A stretch of 64,000 bases of DNA from JACKJP01 sp050249695 (GCA_050249695.1 JBFWQA010000001.1:1178001-1242000); one strand, 5' to 3'. Positions 6,596-15,918 are shown, counted from the first letter of the stretch. A program made the numbers and translations. Notes: generated from the letters alone by a model not told the origin.

Positions 6596-9305
6596 TTATT
6601 CTTCGATCAGTGGATAGAAAGAGTTGATTTCGCCATTGGCTTCTTTCGTGAACCGAATCTTCACCCCGCTGGGTGAGTAGCCTTCCCACCTATTGCCCCC
6701 TCTATATTGGGCCTTCAGGAACGCTTTGCGCGCTTCATACATCACCCTCTGCCGCGACCAGCTTGTCGGAAATACCGTGCTCCTGTCTGGCTTCGTGTGC
6801 CATTCGCCCGTAATCGGATCTTTTATTTGGATCTCAGCCTCTATGACACCTTTGTTGTTGGTCGCAAATTTCTGCACGATCCTGACCGTCTCGCCATCGA
6901 CATAGTGACCGCCGTGGACTTCCACGAGGTCGCTTTCGTGAAGCTCGCCGTCATCGTCATAGTATCTGTCCCGGTTGACGACGCCCTGCAGCGTTTTGAG
7001 AATAATCCGCGCCGAAAGGTGGCGAAACGTTCTGACCCACAATGGATCTTCAGGGTCGTTCGGGTCGGGTTCCGGTGCGGTTTCGTCATCATAGATCGGC
7101 GTTCGATCGAGAAAATAGCTGATCGGTCGCGTTTCTTTCGCAGCGGTGCTTTCGGCGTCCGGCTGATCTGATCCATCCGGGCTTTGCGCTGGGTCAGCGT
7201 CTTGATCGGCGATGTCATCAAGAGCCGGACCGCCATTTGCGCCCGTTTCGTGAATGCTGCCATCGGGCCGTCTGATACGCTGGCGTTCCGGCGTCTCCCC
7301 GTCGTCTGCTGCTAGGTCTTCCGCGCCCGCCCCGCCCTCGCCCGTGGTCGGCTTGCCGTCCTCTTCCTCGTCGTCCTCGCCGCCGGCCGATTGGCTCTGC
7401 GCCACCATCGCAAGGCCGGAGCCTGCCGGCGCGTGTTCGACCAGCCGGTTCCAGCTTTCGGCAAAATCGGCGAGCGGCACCAGCTCGCCATCGATGATCT
7501 CGTAGCCCGCACCGGCGGCGATATCGCCGTCGCGGTTGGTGCTGCCGTTGAAGCGGAAGGTCCGCCCGTCGATCTCGATCTCGAAGGTGCGGCTACGTTC
7601 CGCGCCGAAGCCGGTGACGCGCGCCCTTATGCCGTTGATCGTGACTTCCCGGTCGATCCGGCCGCCCGTTTCCGTGGCGTCGAGGATCGGACTGAGGAAG
7701 AACAGCACTTTGCCCAGTACTGCGGCTGCGCCCTTCCCGAGAACGGGCGCCGCCTGTCGCGCCGCCTTTTCCGCGCCTTGCCCCAGCGTGCCCGCCCAGT
7801 CTCCCGCCGTTGCCGCTCCCGCGACGGCGGCGCTGATGTCGGGACGCGTGGGGACGGTTGCCGACGCGGACGCGTTCGCAGCGTCGCTTCCCAGCTGAAG
7901 CTGGCGTCTGTGTTCAGGATCGCTCCAGATGTTGATGTTTAAGCGGCCGTCTTTATCGATCCAGGCATCCGGCCCGGCGGCGCCGGCCTTGCGCACCTGT
8001 TCACCCAGCTGCCCCGATGCCTGCTCGGGCGAAAGGCCCATCTCGGTGGTCAGGCGGGCATATTCGGTGCCGATGCCGGCGATGGCGCCGGCGCCCGCAT
8101 CGGTCAGGGCGTCGGGGCTGGCGTCGTTGAGGTCGACGGCGAGCCGGGTCGCGGCGGCGATGCGAGCGGGATCGTCGGAAGCGAAGGCCCCGCGCAGCGT
8201 GGAGAGAACGGCGTCGGGCACGATGCCTGTGTTGCCGGCAAGATAGAGCGCGGTGTCGCGGGCCGAGGGATCATTCCCGAAGAGGTCGCCGCCCTTCGCT
8301 GCGGCCTCATAGGCCTTGGAGACGGCAAGGCGTTCGTTAGTGTCCTTCGGATTGAATGCACTGCCTTCGCTGAGGCGTTTGAAGACATCATCGACCTGCG
8401 CATATTCCGCCTGTTTGGCTTCATACGCCTGATGCAATTTTTGAGTGTTCTGCTCCGGCAATCCGAGATTGCTGATCGCATGGGCGGTGACGGCCGGATC
8501 GCCCGCTGCGATTCCGCGCCTCCATGTCCCGGCTCTGCCGCGCGATGTCCGCGATACGTTCCGCGCCGGCATCGCGCCGCTTTGCGTCGAGCCGCGCTTC
8601 CGCCTGTTCGGTCAGCCCCCGCCGTTCGTCCTCGCCAAGCCCGTTTAAGCGTTCGTCGGTCCCGCCCGCGATCGCGTCGAGGAACCCTTGCGGATCGCTG
8701 GCGGCGGCGTGCTCGGCTCTGGCGACACGGAACAGCCGCTCGCTCTCGGCTTTCTGCGCCTCCACTTCCTCCGGCGTTGCCCATTGGCTGAATCCGGCCA
8801 GATCGTCCCGAGACCGCGCCCAGGCGCTCTCGTCGCCAAATTTTGCCGCTTCCAGATTGGCTTCTACGGCGCGCTGGAAATCCCGTTCCCGTTGGTCCAG
8901 CGCGTTGCCCGCCTTGAACCGTGCCGCATCCCCTGCAAGCGCCGATGTCGCATGCAGCGTCCATTGACCGAAAAGACCGGCCGCCCGTTCGCTCGGCGCT
9001 TCGCTGGACCGCTGCGCCTGCGCGGCGTCCAGTGTCTGGATCAGCGCCGAAGGGTCCGCCCCTTCCGCCCGCTGCTGCGCAAGCTGAAGCGAGGTCTCGG
9101 CCCTTGCCTTGGAGAACCAGGCATCCTCGGTCGTCTCGGCAATCCGCCGCGCCCGCTGGTCGAGCGCCGAGCCGAGCCCGGCGACGGCATCGCCCAGGCC
9201 CTGCAGCGCCCGTCCCTTGGCCTGAAACGGCGCCGCCGACGCATAAGAACCCGTCGCCCCGCCGGATAGTCCCTGGCGACGCTCGTAAACCGGAAATGTC
9301 GGCAT
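6596..9305 (-). CDS. Phage ejection-type protein with C-terminal EndoU-like toxin domain, interrupted by a frameshift
   Basis: Restoring one base gives a 902-residue protein. The first 260 residues (MPTFPVYERRQGLSGGATGS, then helical repeats rich in Ala, Arg and Glu) resemble internal/ejection proteins of podovirus-like phages. A second helical domain follows to SPEQASG, then a linker with DAWIDKDGRLNINIW, a hydrophobic VLFFLSPILD and an acidic stretch. Residues about 727-902 form a separate end with VHGGHYVDG, STVFPTSWSRQRV and INSFYPL, the pattern of bacterial EndoU ribonuclease toxins. The frameshift is an extra T at 8512/8513: GATTCCGCG here, GATCCGCG in the copy at about 5070. It splits the gene into 9305-8421 and a frame ending at 6596. 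It may be a mutation or a sequencing error. Confidence 0.75.
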
Positions 9306-9340
9306 GATCGCTCCTGTGCCCGGCTTGCCTGCCTGGCAAT

Positions 9341-9364
9341 AAAAAAGGCCCGCCGGAGCGGGCC
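9341..9364 (-). terminator. Rho-independent terminator upstream of the ejection/toxin gene
   Basis: On the minus strand a perfect GGCCCGC/GCGGGCC stem with a TCCG loop is followed by TTTTTT. It would stop transcripts from upstream genes, so the toxin gene starting at 9305 would need its own promoter or antitermination. Confidence 0.8.
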
Positions 9365-9401
9365 TGGAATGAAAGTGCGGAATGCCTTGAAGTGGCGCCG
9401 G

Positions 9402-9590
9402 CTAGTCGTCCATCACCGTGCCGTCGGGCCTCAGTACGCGTAGCTCAGGATAGGTGATTTCGGCGGGAAACAGCGATGGCTCCCAATATGTCTTGTCGAT
9501 TTTAAGCTTCTTTGCCGCTTCCGCCTGACCAGCGAGCCGCTGATCGCCCGCTTGGACTGCGAGACGACCTTCCTCTGCCGCGCTGGTCCT
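9402..9590 (-). pseudogene. Fragment of a probable phage gene
   Basis: The minus-strand frame ends KKLKIDKTYWEPSLFPAEIT followed by YPELRVLRPDGTVMDD and a TAG stop. Upstream it reads AAEEGRLAVQAGDQRLAGQA before meeting a TGA. The continuation LRLRPALEAAEDEGPA is found in another frame, as if a frameshift had occurred near 9590. No start is visible. Position between scaffold and ejection gene suggests a phage structural gene cut down by insertion of the MFS gene next to it. Confidence 0.4.
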
Positions 9591-9767
9591 TCATCCTCGG
9601 CGGCCTCCAGCGCGGGCCGCAAGCGCAAGGCATCATGCAGCAACAGCGGTCTGCCATGATGCCAGCGCATAGCGGGGCACTAGGAATATAAGCCGAAGCA
9701 GCCTATTCTTGCTGCGTTGCACAATGCGATGGCCCCCGGAGGGCCTGCCGATTCTCCTAGAGGAAGC

Positions 9768-11024
9768 ATGAGACACGAACCGTCCGGCCCCGGTGGCGCC
9801 GGCAGCATATCTTACGAGCCCCGTGGCGAAATCGGGTTGCTGCGCGATCCGCGCGCCTGGGCGCTGCTGCTTGCCGGCATGCTGACGGTTATGTCCAATT
9901 CCACCATCGCGCCGGCCCTGCCGGGCATTGAGGCGATGTTCCGCGATACGCCCAATGCCGATCTCATGACGCGCCTGCTTGTCACCGCGCCCTCTCTCAT
10001 GGTCGCGCTTGCCGCGTCCTTCGCCGGATATGCCGCCGACCGTTTCGGCCGCCGAAACCAGCTGCTCGTCGCGTGTCTCGTTTTTGCCGTTGCCGGCACG
10101 GCGGGGCTTTACCTGCCCTCGCTCGAGGCGATCCTCGCCAGCCGCCTCCTGTTCGGCGTCGCCGTGGCTGCGATCATGACCTCGCAATCGGCCCTCATCG
10201 GCGATTACTACACCGGTATCGCGCGTGCGCGCCTGATGGGCTATCAGGTCGCGATCATGAATTTCGCCGGCTTCTTCTTCGTCATGAGCGCCGGCGCGCT
10301 CGCCGGCATTTCCGCCATCCTTCCTTTTGGCATCTACGCGATTTCCTTGCCGCTGCTGCCCTTGTTCTATCTGGTGCTGAAGGAGCCGCGGCACCGCGCC
10401 ATGCTGCATGCCGCGCCGCTGCCGGGCGATGAAGGCCAGCAGGGCTGGAAATTCTTCGTTGGAGCGCTCTCCGCGCTGATCTTCGTGAGCTTCGCGCTGT
10501 TCTACATCGTGCCCACCCAGATCCCCTTTTATCTTGTCGAGATCGGCTACGCTGACGCGACGGTGGGCGGCTGGGTGCTCGGCGGGATGATGTTCTCCTG
10601 CGCCATCTTCGCCCTTCTCTTCGACCGCGTTCGCCCCGTGCTCGGGCGTGGCGGCACGCCGGCGCTCGGCTATGCGATGATGGCGTCCGGCTTTGCCCTG
10701 TTCTATCTGGTGCATTCCCTGCCGCTGCTCATCCTGGCGGCGGCGCTCACCGGCGGCGCGTTCGGCCTGATGATGCCGACCTTCTTCACCGCCTGCCTCA
10801 ACGCCGCGCCGGCCAATCGTCGCGGTACCGCGATGGGCGTCTTCACGACCTGCATGTTCTTCGGCCAGTTCGCCTCGCCGCTCCTCAGCCAGCCGGTCAT
10901 CGGCACGATCGGCTATGAGAACACCTTCCTGCTGATCGCGGTCTCGCTCGGCGTCATCGCCGTCGGCGTTTTCTTCGGCCTGCAGGAACGCGGGGCCGAT
11001 GCCCTCGCCCAGCCGGCCGAATAG
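9768..11024 (+). CDS. MFS multidrug-type efflux transporter
   Basis: A 418-residue inner-membrane protein with about twelve hydrophobic segments and the family signature GYAADRFGRRNQLL between segments 2 and 3, typical of 12-segment drug:proton antiporters (DHA1 type). Proline- and glycine-rich segments such as LAGMLTVMSNSTIAPALPGI fit this group. The substrate is unknown. ATG 9768 is preceded by AGAGGAAGC; an in-frame upstream ATG at 9717 has no such site. It is oriented against the phage genes on either side and is one of the host genes that interrupt the phage gene order. Confidence 0.85.
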   Translation: MRHEPSGPGGAGSISYEPRGEIGLLRDPRAWALLLAGMLTVMSNSTIAPALPGIEAMFRDTPNADLMTRLLVTAPSLMVALAASFAGYAADRFGRRNQLLVACLVFAVAGTAGLYLPSLEAILASRLLFGVAVAAIMTSQSALIGDYYTGIARARLMGYQVAIMNFAGFFFVMSAGALAGISAILPFGIYAISLPLLPLFYLVLKEPRHRAMLHAAPLPGDEGQQGWKFFVGALSALIFVSFALFYIVPTQIPFYLVEIGYADATVGGWVLGGMMFSCAIFALLFDRVRPVLGRGGTPALGYAMMASGFALFYLVHSLPLLILAAALTGGAFGLMMPTFFTACLNAAPANRRGTAMGVFTTCMFFGQFASPLLSQPVIGTIGYENTFLLIAVSLGVIAVGVFFGLQERGADALAQPAE

Positions 11025-11149
11025 TTTTCTCCGTCATTGCCCCGCGTGACCGGCAATTGATTCCACTGCGCCGGCCACAGGACGGACGGCGCTGAATCAA
11101 TTTCTGAAATCCCGCCGGCAACCCCTTCCGCCGACTCGCAAAAACCGCC

Positions 11150-11971
11150 TTATCCGAAACGCCGGTCATAGAGCGCCGTCAGTTCGGACAGCCGTGCGGC
11201 ATGATCGGGATGGTTGCGGTCGGTCAGCGCCGCGGCATGGCGTGTCCGGTGAGTGGCGATCGCGGCGTCGAGGTCACCCGCCGTTTCGCCCGCCGCCGCT
11301 TCGCCGATCAGCTGTTTTTCGCCTACCAGTCGAACGCCCATCTCATAGAATGCCCTGACCATCGCCGGCTCGTTGCCGAGCCCCGCCGCCTCCATGCGCG
11401 CGACCACTTCGGGCGGAAAGAGTTCGCTCACCGCCCGCGCCGCCATCTGTTTGCGGCCTTGCGTCGCCGATCCCCATTCGGCCTGCAGCGCGCGCTCGGC
11501 ATCCGCCAGCGCCTGCGCCTCGGCGAACTTCGCGGCTTCCGCCGCCTGGCGCTGCTGCGCGCCGCCCTCCTTGACCATCTCCATCAGTCCCGCCCGCACC
11601 CGGTCCGCCTGCCGCCGGTTGAGTCCCGCTTCATGCGCAAGGCCCGCCAGCCGCCGGTCGAGCGCTTCGTCATAGGCGAGGCCCTCCGGCAACTCGTCCG
11701 GCGCGGCGAACCCGTACTCTTCCGGCCGTTCGGGCCTGCCGGCGGCGCGGTACCACCGCTCCCAGTCGGCATCCGTCTTCGGCACCGGCACCTTCTCCGT
11801 GCCGATCAGCTTTTCCGCCGCGAGATAGGATTTCGCCAGGCCTTCCGCGCTGTCGAACTTCAGCAGGGACGGATGCGCGCGCATCTCTTCGGGCAGTTCC
11901 TCACGCCAGTTCGGTGCGGCTTCCCTGCCCTCGGCCTCGATCGGCGCCCCGGTCGCTTCCGTCTCGTTCAT
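11150..11971 (-). CDS. Phage capsid assembly scaffold protein
   Basis: A 273-residue acidic, helix-rich protein. Its N-terminus contains WREELPEEMRAHPSLLKFDS followed by AEGLAKSYLAAEKLIG and VPVPKTDADWERWYRAAGRP, the characteristic opening of scaffold/minor capsid proteins in podovirus-like prophages. The remainder is coiled-coil-like (GLMEMVKEGGAQQRQAAEAA). It would guide capsid assembly and be absent from the mature head. Its ATG overlaps the stop of the Bbp19-like gene (ATGA). Confidence 0.8.
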   Translation of the reverse strand: MNETEATGAPIEAEGREAAPNWREELPEEMRAHPSLLKFDSAEGLAKSYLAAEKLIGTEKVPVPKTDADWERWYRAAGRPERPEEYGFAAPDELPEGLAYDEALDRRLAGLAHEAGLNRRQADRVRAGLMEMVKEGGAQQRQAAEAAKFAEAQALADAERALQAEWGSATQGRKQMAARAVSELFPPEVVARMEAAGLGNEPAMVRAFYEMGVRLVGEKQLIGEAAAGETAGDLDAAIATHRTRHAAALTDRNHPDHAARLSELTALYDRRFG

Positions 11972-12237
11972 TCGTCATCTCCCTGCGCTCTTGCCGCGAT
12001 CTGACGCAGCGTCTCGGCCTTGAAGCGCGCCGGTTCATTCACCAGCAGCGCCACGATCTCGTTGCCGACGGAGCGCTGGCCTTCGTTGAAAAGGGTCATA
12101 TGCGGGTTGCAGTCCTTCGGCATCGAATTGCGGAAGACATGGCAGAAGTCGAGCAGATAGGAGATCAGCCTTTCGCCGGCGGGCGTCGCGTCGACCTCGC
12201 GGATCGCATGCGCGATCTCTTCGCGTTTATGGGGCAT
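11968..12237 (-). CDS. Bbp19-like phage protein
   Basis: An 89-residue protein with ERLISYLLDFCHVFRNSM, FNEGQRSVGNEIVALLV and a short acidic C-terminus, the pattern of the small Bbp19-type proteins that sit between portal and scaffold in Bordetella phage BPP-1-like podoviruses. Its function is unknown. ATG 12237 is chosen; a GTG nine codons upstream (12264) is the only alternative. It is translationally coupled to the scaffold gene. Confidence 0.7.
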   Translation of the reverse strand: MPHKREEIAHAIREVDATPAGERLISYLLDFCHVFRNSMPKDCNPHMTLFNEGQRSVGNEIVALLVNEPARFKAETLRQIAARAQGDDE

Positions 12238-12293
12238 CGATAAATCTTTCTTTTGATTTGGCACGGCAGCGCAGCGCTGGATAATCTCGCGTC

Positions 12294-13052
12294 ATGGACA
12301 GGCGGATCGAATACCCGGACAACGATGTGCCGTTGCTCACGTGGTGGGATGGCATCTACGACCACGTATTCATCGCCCTGCATCCATTCTTTCGCATTCG
12401 AAAGAGCGACAAGGAGCCAGGCAGTAGCGCGGCAGAGTATGAGCCTGTTGCGTTTCCCAACTCTTTGCCGGAAGGCATCGATTGGGACGCCATCAAACTC
12501 CGTGGCGAACCGCGATCATGGAAGAGCGTTCACATGGCGGTATCGTCGGATGTTCCGGACAGGCAGTTTCAGCGTGCCGTATGGCTGCTGAGTTGCCTCG
12601 GCGTCACCGACCATGCCGACCGGCAGCTTCAGGAGAAGATTGTGGAGTACTGTTGCAAAGAACAGCTCTTCTGCCCAGAGGACGATGTAGTCGCAGATTG
12701 CCTTTCAGAGCCAATCAATCGCTTTTTGAAGCAGTTGGGAGGCAATAGTGTCAGGGTTTGGGATGAGTTCCGACACAACGCATTTGACTATCCTGTTTCT
12801 GCATTCGCCACTGATCAACCTGCCCTGTTTCTACCGACTGCGGATACGAGACACAGCCCGTACGCTATTGATCTCGAAGATCCGGGAGTTCTCATAACGG
12901 CCGGTTTCGATGACTCCTATTCTTTCATCGCAATGACACAGCGTGCCATTTCGCATGCACGTCCCGAAGACTTCTTCGAAGGTCACTACGCAGACGAGCA
13001 CACTTATTGCGACTGGCTTAATCCAAAAAGCGCGTTTAGAAGGGCTCAATAG
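12294..13052 (+). CDS. Hypothetical protein inserted within the phage head genes
   Basis: A 252-residue soluble protein on the opposite strand to the phage genes, with no signal peptide or membrane segment. It contains NDVPLLTWWDGIYDHVFIAL, several cysteines (VEYCCKEQLFCPEDD) and many acidic and aromatic residues. I do not recognise it. Its GC content and codon use are lower than those of its neighbours, which points to separate acquisition. Lying between two phage genes in opposite orientation, it resembles a moron gene that could serve in defence or fitness, but nothing in the sequence shows this. Confidence 0.6.
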   Translation: MDRRIEYPDNDVPLLTWWDGIYDHVFIALHPFFRIRKSDKEPGSSAAEYEPVAFPNSLPEGIDWDAIKLRGEPRSWKSVHMAVSSDVPDRQFQRAVWLLSCLGVTDHADRQLQEKIVEYCCKEQLFCPEDDVVADCLSEPINRFLKQLGGNSVRVWDEFRHNAFDYPVSAFATDQPALFLPTADTRHSPYAIDLEDPGVLITAGFDDSYSFIAMTQRAISHARPEDFFEGHYADEHTYCDWLNPKSAFRRAQ

Positions 13053-13057
13053 CCTCC

Positions 13058-13327
13058 CTACTCCCCCTCCACCATCCAGTTCGGATAGCGCGCGGCGAGG
13101 ATCGAAACGGCGGCGCCGAGCGGAAATTTCGAGCCCGGCGCGCCGTCCCATCCCGCGCCGCAGAGTGTGCCCTTCCGCACGGTCGCATAGGCAAGCGCTC
13201 GCAAGCTGCCCTCGCGGGCGTCGGCGAGCAGCCTTTCCAGGGTTTCGATCAGGTCATGGCAGGGCGTCTCGACGGAAGCGTCCGCGCCATCGACCACCGC
13301 GCCGGTCAGGCTGAATACGTTGCTCAT
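13058..13327 (-). CDS. Small phage-type hypothetical protein
   Basis: An 89-residue protein starting MSNVFSLTGAVVDG and containing LIETLERLLADAREGSLRAL and AAVSILAARYPNWMVEGE. Proteins of this layout (a helix, then a short Gly-rich strand region) are common in alphaproteobacterial prophages, but the function is unknown. ATG 13327 is chosen because the longer frame to 13369 runs through a terminator hairpin. It lies between portal and Bbp19-like genes, on the phage strand. Confidence 0.6.
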   Translation of the reverse strand: MSNVFSLTGAVVDGADASVETPCHDLIETLERLLADAREGSLRALAYATVRKGTLCGAGWDGAPGSKFPLGAAVSILAARYPNWMVEGE

Positions 13328-13352
13328 GGGATGTCTCGCTGGCTGAGAACAC

Positions 13353-13378
13353 AAAAAGGCCGGGCACATGGCCCGGCC
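13353..13378 (-). terminator. Rho-independent terminator after the EF-hand gene
   Basis: On the minus strand GGCCGGGC, a five-base loop and GCCCGGCC are followed by TTTTT. It ends the transcript of the EF-hand gene (13428-13715) before the small phage gene begins. Confidence 0.8.
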
Positions 13379-13427
13379 GGTTGACTATTTCTCTGGCGGG
13401 CGCCGAAGCGCCTTCGGCGTGGAAAGC

Positions 13428-13715
13428 CTAGCGGTAGCGGTCGTTGCCCTGCCGGCCGAACACCGGACGCCCGTCGCGGGCGAGACCGAATTCCAGGATT
13501 TTCACCGTGGAGCCGGCTTCGTTGACTTCGCGCTCGCTCAGCGCGCGGTCCCCGTCCTGATCCCACCGCGTGAAGACGTCGTTGCGGCCCTCGCCGTATC
13601 GGATCTCGCCATTGTCGAAGTTTCCGTCATTCTTTGCTTCCTGGGCGGCAGCGAGCGAGGGCGCGCCGAAAGCCAGCAACAGGGCGGTAAACAGAAAGGC
13701 GCGTTTGATCGTCAT
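13428..13715 (-). CDS. Exported EF-hand calcium-binding protein
   Basis: A 95-residue protein with a signal peptide (MTIKRAFLFTALLLAFGAPS, cleavage after AAA) and one EF-hand loop, FTRWDQDGDRALSEREV, with Asp ligands at positions 1, 3 and 5 of the loop. It would be periplasmic and may bind calcium. The C-terminus is short and basic. ATG 13715 is chosen for the signal peptide; the frame upstream is not protein-like. Confidence 0.75.
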   Translation of the reverse strand: MTIKRAFLFTALLLAFGAPSLAAAQEAKNDGNFDNGEIRYGEGRNDVFTRWDQDGDRALSEREVNEAGSTVKILEFGLARDGRPVFGRQGNDRYR

Positions 13716-13900
13716 ATTTCGGTCTCCGGTCGCGAGTCGTCGCTGGGTTGATCGCATCAGATAGAATGGCGGGAACGAATGCAAGGTTCCGCCACCCTCT
13801 CGCCGCAATCTTTTCACCTGACAGACCACGCAGTATGGCCTTCCCATGCGGAAGTCGCTAGCATTTTGTTCCGATACCAGGGGATGGGAGGAGAACGGGG

Positions 13901-14293
13901 ATGTCGCTGATTGCAGCAATGGCATGGTCGGCCATTCTTCTGTGGCTCATGATCGTAGTGGCTGGCGTCTGGAAATACACCGCATGGACGCCGTCCGGCC
14001 TGAAGAAAATGATGTCCAACCGCGACGAAGTGGTCGCCATCAGCCCTGCCAACGCCCGTGCCGAACGCGCGGCGCGAAACATGCTGGAGAACATAGTTGT
14101 CTTCATTGCCCTCGCCGCCGCCGCAGGCCTTTCCGGCCGCGCCGCCGGCATGGCCGAGACGGGCGCGACTATCTTCTTCTGGGCGCGGCTGATCTACTGG
14201 CCGGTCTATGTCGCCGGCATCGTCTACGCACGCACCGCCCTGTGGGCCGTCAGCATCGTCGGACTGGCGATGATCGCGCTGGCGCTGCTTTAA
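13901..14293 (+). CDS. MAPEG-family membrane protein
   Basis: A 130-residue integral membrane protein with four hydrophobic segments. Between segments 1 and 2 is SPANARAERAARNMLENIVV, matching the MAPEG signature (RAxRAxxNxxE) of microsomal glutathione transferase relatives. It starts behind GGAGAACGGGG. The bacterial members are mostly uncharacterised; glutathione-dependent detoxification is the usual guess. Its 3' end overlaps the portal gene end by four bases in convergent orientation, so the junction between host and phage DNA is very tight. Confidence 0.8.
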   Translation: MSLIAAMAWSAILLWLMIVVAGVWKYTAWTPSGLKKMMSNRDEVVAISPANARAERAARNMLENIVVFIALAAAAGLSGRAAGMAETGATIFFWARLIYWPVYVAGIVYARTALWAVSIVGLAMIALALL

Positions 14294-15918
14294 GTGATTG
14301 CCCGGGCGGAGGGTTCCACCCCCGCCTCGGCAAACGCCTTCGCGCCCTGACCCGCCTTGAGGAAGGCGGAGGCTGCCTGTTCGGCCGGCCCGGCCGCCAT
14401 CAGGGCCATCTGCGTCTGCTGCTTGGCGGCCATTTCCTCGTCGTCGAGGATGATGTCGGGGTCGACGCCCAGTTCTCGGGCCAGCCAGGGCATGAATCCG
14501 GCGCCGTCGAAACGCGCCATCACCGCCGGATCCGCGCCGGCGAGTTGCCCGGAGATCGTCAGCATCTGCAGCGCCCGTTCCACCTTCTGGCCCTTCTGGG
14601 CGAGCGCGATCGGCGAGACATATTCGATATCGAAGGTCTTACCGTCGAGCTCCGCGGGCTGCGCGGGCAGCCGCCCGCCGCGCGACAGAATGGCGAAGAC
14701 GCGCGAGATCAGCGGCCCGAGAAGCTCCGACTCCAGCCGCCCCATGATCGGTCCGAGCAGCCGCATCTTCTCCTGCGTACGCTGCATCACCTCGGTCGCG
14801 GTCATGTCGGCGCTTCCGGCAAATTGCAGCTGGTCGACGAAGAACATGGTCTGGATGCGCGCCCGCAGATCCTGCATCATTTCAAGGCTTACCGGAATGT
14901 TCCCGCCGGTTTGCAGCGGCGTGATCTCGCGCTCGCCGCGATAGAAGTTGAGCCCGCCGGGGACCGTGCGCACCGGGCCGATCATGCCGTCGTCGGGCAC
15001 CAGCAGCGGCGGGTCGACGATCTTCTGCGCCGCCTTCAGCGTCGTGCGCGCCATCTCCTGCAACATCTTCACGTCGGGCAGCGCCGACATGGCGGGCGAG
15101 CGGCCGTATTTCTCGTTGGCTGTTTTGTACCAGCGCGGCACGCAGTACGGAAATTCCTCAAACCCGCCTTCCTGCAGCAGGTGCCTGGCCTCCTTTTCAA
15201 GATAGAGCGAGGCATAGGGCATGGCATCGGGTGTCGCCTTCCCCGGCACACGCTCCATGTCCGCGCGCGGGAAGACCGCGTGCAGGATTTCGATCCGGTC
15301 GTCGAACCGCCCTTCGGCATGTTTCTTCAGCACCTCGGGCGAGCAGCGTTCGCCCCATTGCTGGTGCGCCTGCCGGATGGTGAAGGAAAAGCAGCGGATG
15401 ACCGTATCCACCTGCCCTTCCATGTTCTCGTCGATTGCGCATTCGCTTAAGGGACGCGTCTGGAAGAGAAGCTCGCCGCCCGCCCCCTCGCCGACGAACA
15501 GAACCGCCGTGCCGAAGGCCGCGAGGTCGAGATAGAGCTCGTGCAGATGCGTCGCAAGGCCCGCGCGCGGGGCGTGCATCGCCGCGAACATCGCGTCTTC
15601 GACGGCGGACAGATAGGTTCGCGCCTCCTGGCCCGCGCTCAATACGTCGTCTCGCAGGCGCAGCGAAAACCAGCGCGCCGCCGGATTTGTGGCAAGCCCG
15701 TGCAGGCCCGCCGCCAGCAGTTCCAGCGCATGAAGCCCGGTGGCATCCACGATCCGTCGCATCCGCCGGTCGCCGGGGCTCCGTTGCAGCGAAAAGTCGG
15801 CGCGGCGCGGGAAGATGTGTTCGGCAACGTCCTGCCAGTGATCTTCCCACACGCCCCGGTCCGCCTTCAGCCGCTCGAACCGCCGGCAGAGTCTGTCGGC
15901 CTTGTCCATGTCGCTCAT
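14290..15918 (-). CDS. Phage head-to-tail connector (portal) protein, T7 gp8-like
   Basis: A 542-residue protein of the podoviral head-tail connector family. The N-terminus holds RFERLKADRGVWEDHWQDVA and EHIFPRR, and then ATGLHALELLAAGLHGLATN and WFSLRLRDD, hallmarks of this family. The middle has FGTAVLFVGEG and CVPRWYKTANEKYGRSPAMS; the end is helical and Gln/Ala-rich. It forms the dodecameric ring for DNA passage. It is coupled to the 66-residue gene by an ATGA overlap. The length is normal and the frame is intact. Confidence 0.88.
   Translation of the reverse strand: MSDMDKADRLCRRFERLKADRGVWEDHWQDVAEHIFPRRADFSLQRSPGDRRMRRIVDATGLHALELLAAGLHGLATNPAARWFSLRLRDDVLSAGQEARTYLSAVEDAMFAAMHAPRAGLATHLHELYLDLAAFGTAVLFVGEGAGGELLFQTRPLSECAIDENMEGQVDTVIRCFSFTIRQAHQQWGERCSPEVLKKHAEGRFDDRIEILHAVFPRADMERVPGKATPDAMPYASLYLEKEARHLLQEGGFEEFPYCVPRWYKTANEKYGRSPAMSALPDVKMLQEMARTTLKAAQKIVDPPLLVPDDGMIGPVRTVPGGLNFYRGEREITPLQTGGNIPVSLEMMQDLRARIQTMFFVDQLQFAGSADMTATEVMQRTQEKMRLLGPIMGRLESELLGPLISRVFAILSRGGRLPAQPAELDGKTFDIEYVSPIALAQKGQKVERALQMLTISGQLAGADPAVMARFDGAGFMPWLARELGVDPDIILDDEEMAAKQQTQMALMAAGPAEQAASAFLKAGQGAKAFAEAGVEPSARAIT

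Noticed and set aside
3791..9305. Interpretation of the toxin locus as an Rhs or CDI system
   Set aside because: There are no YD repeats, hemagglutinin repeats or secretion partner. The N-terminus is of phage ejection-protein type, among phage head genes.
13846..15450. Plus-strand open frame of 534 codons opposite the portal gene
   Set aside because: Composition is typical of antisense GC-rich frames, and the overlapping portal and MAPEG genes are recognisable.
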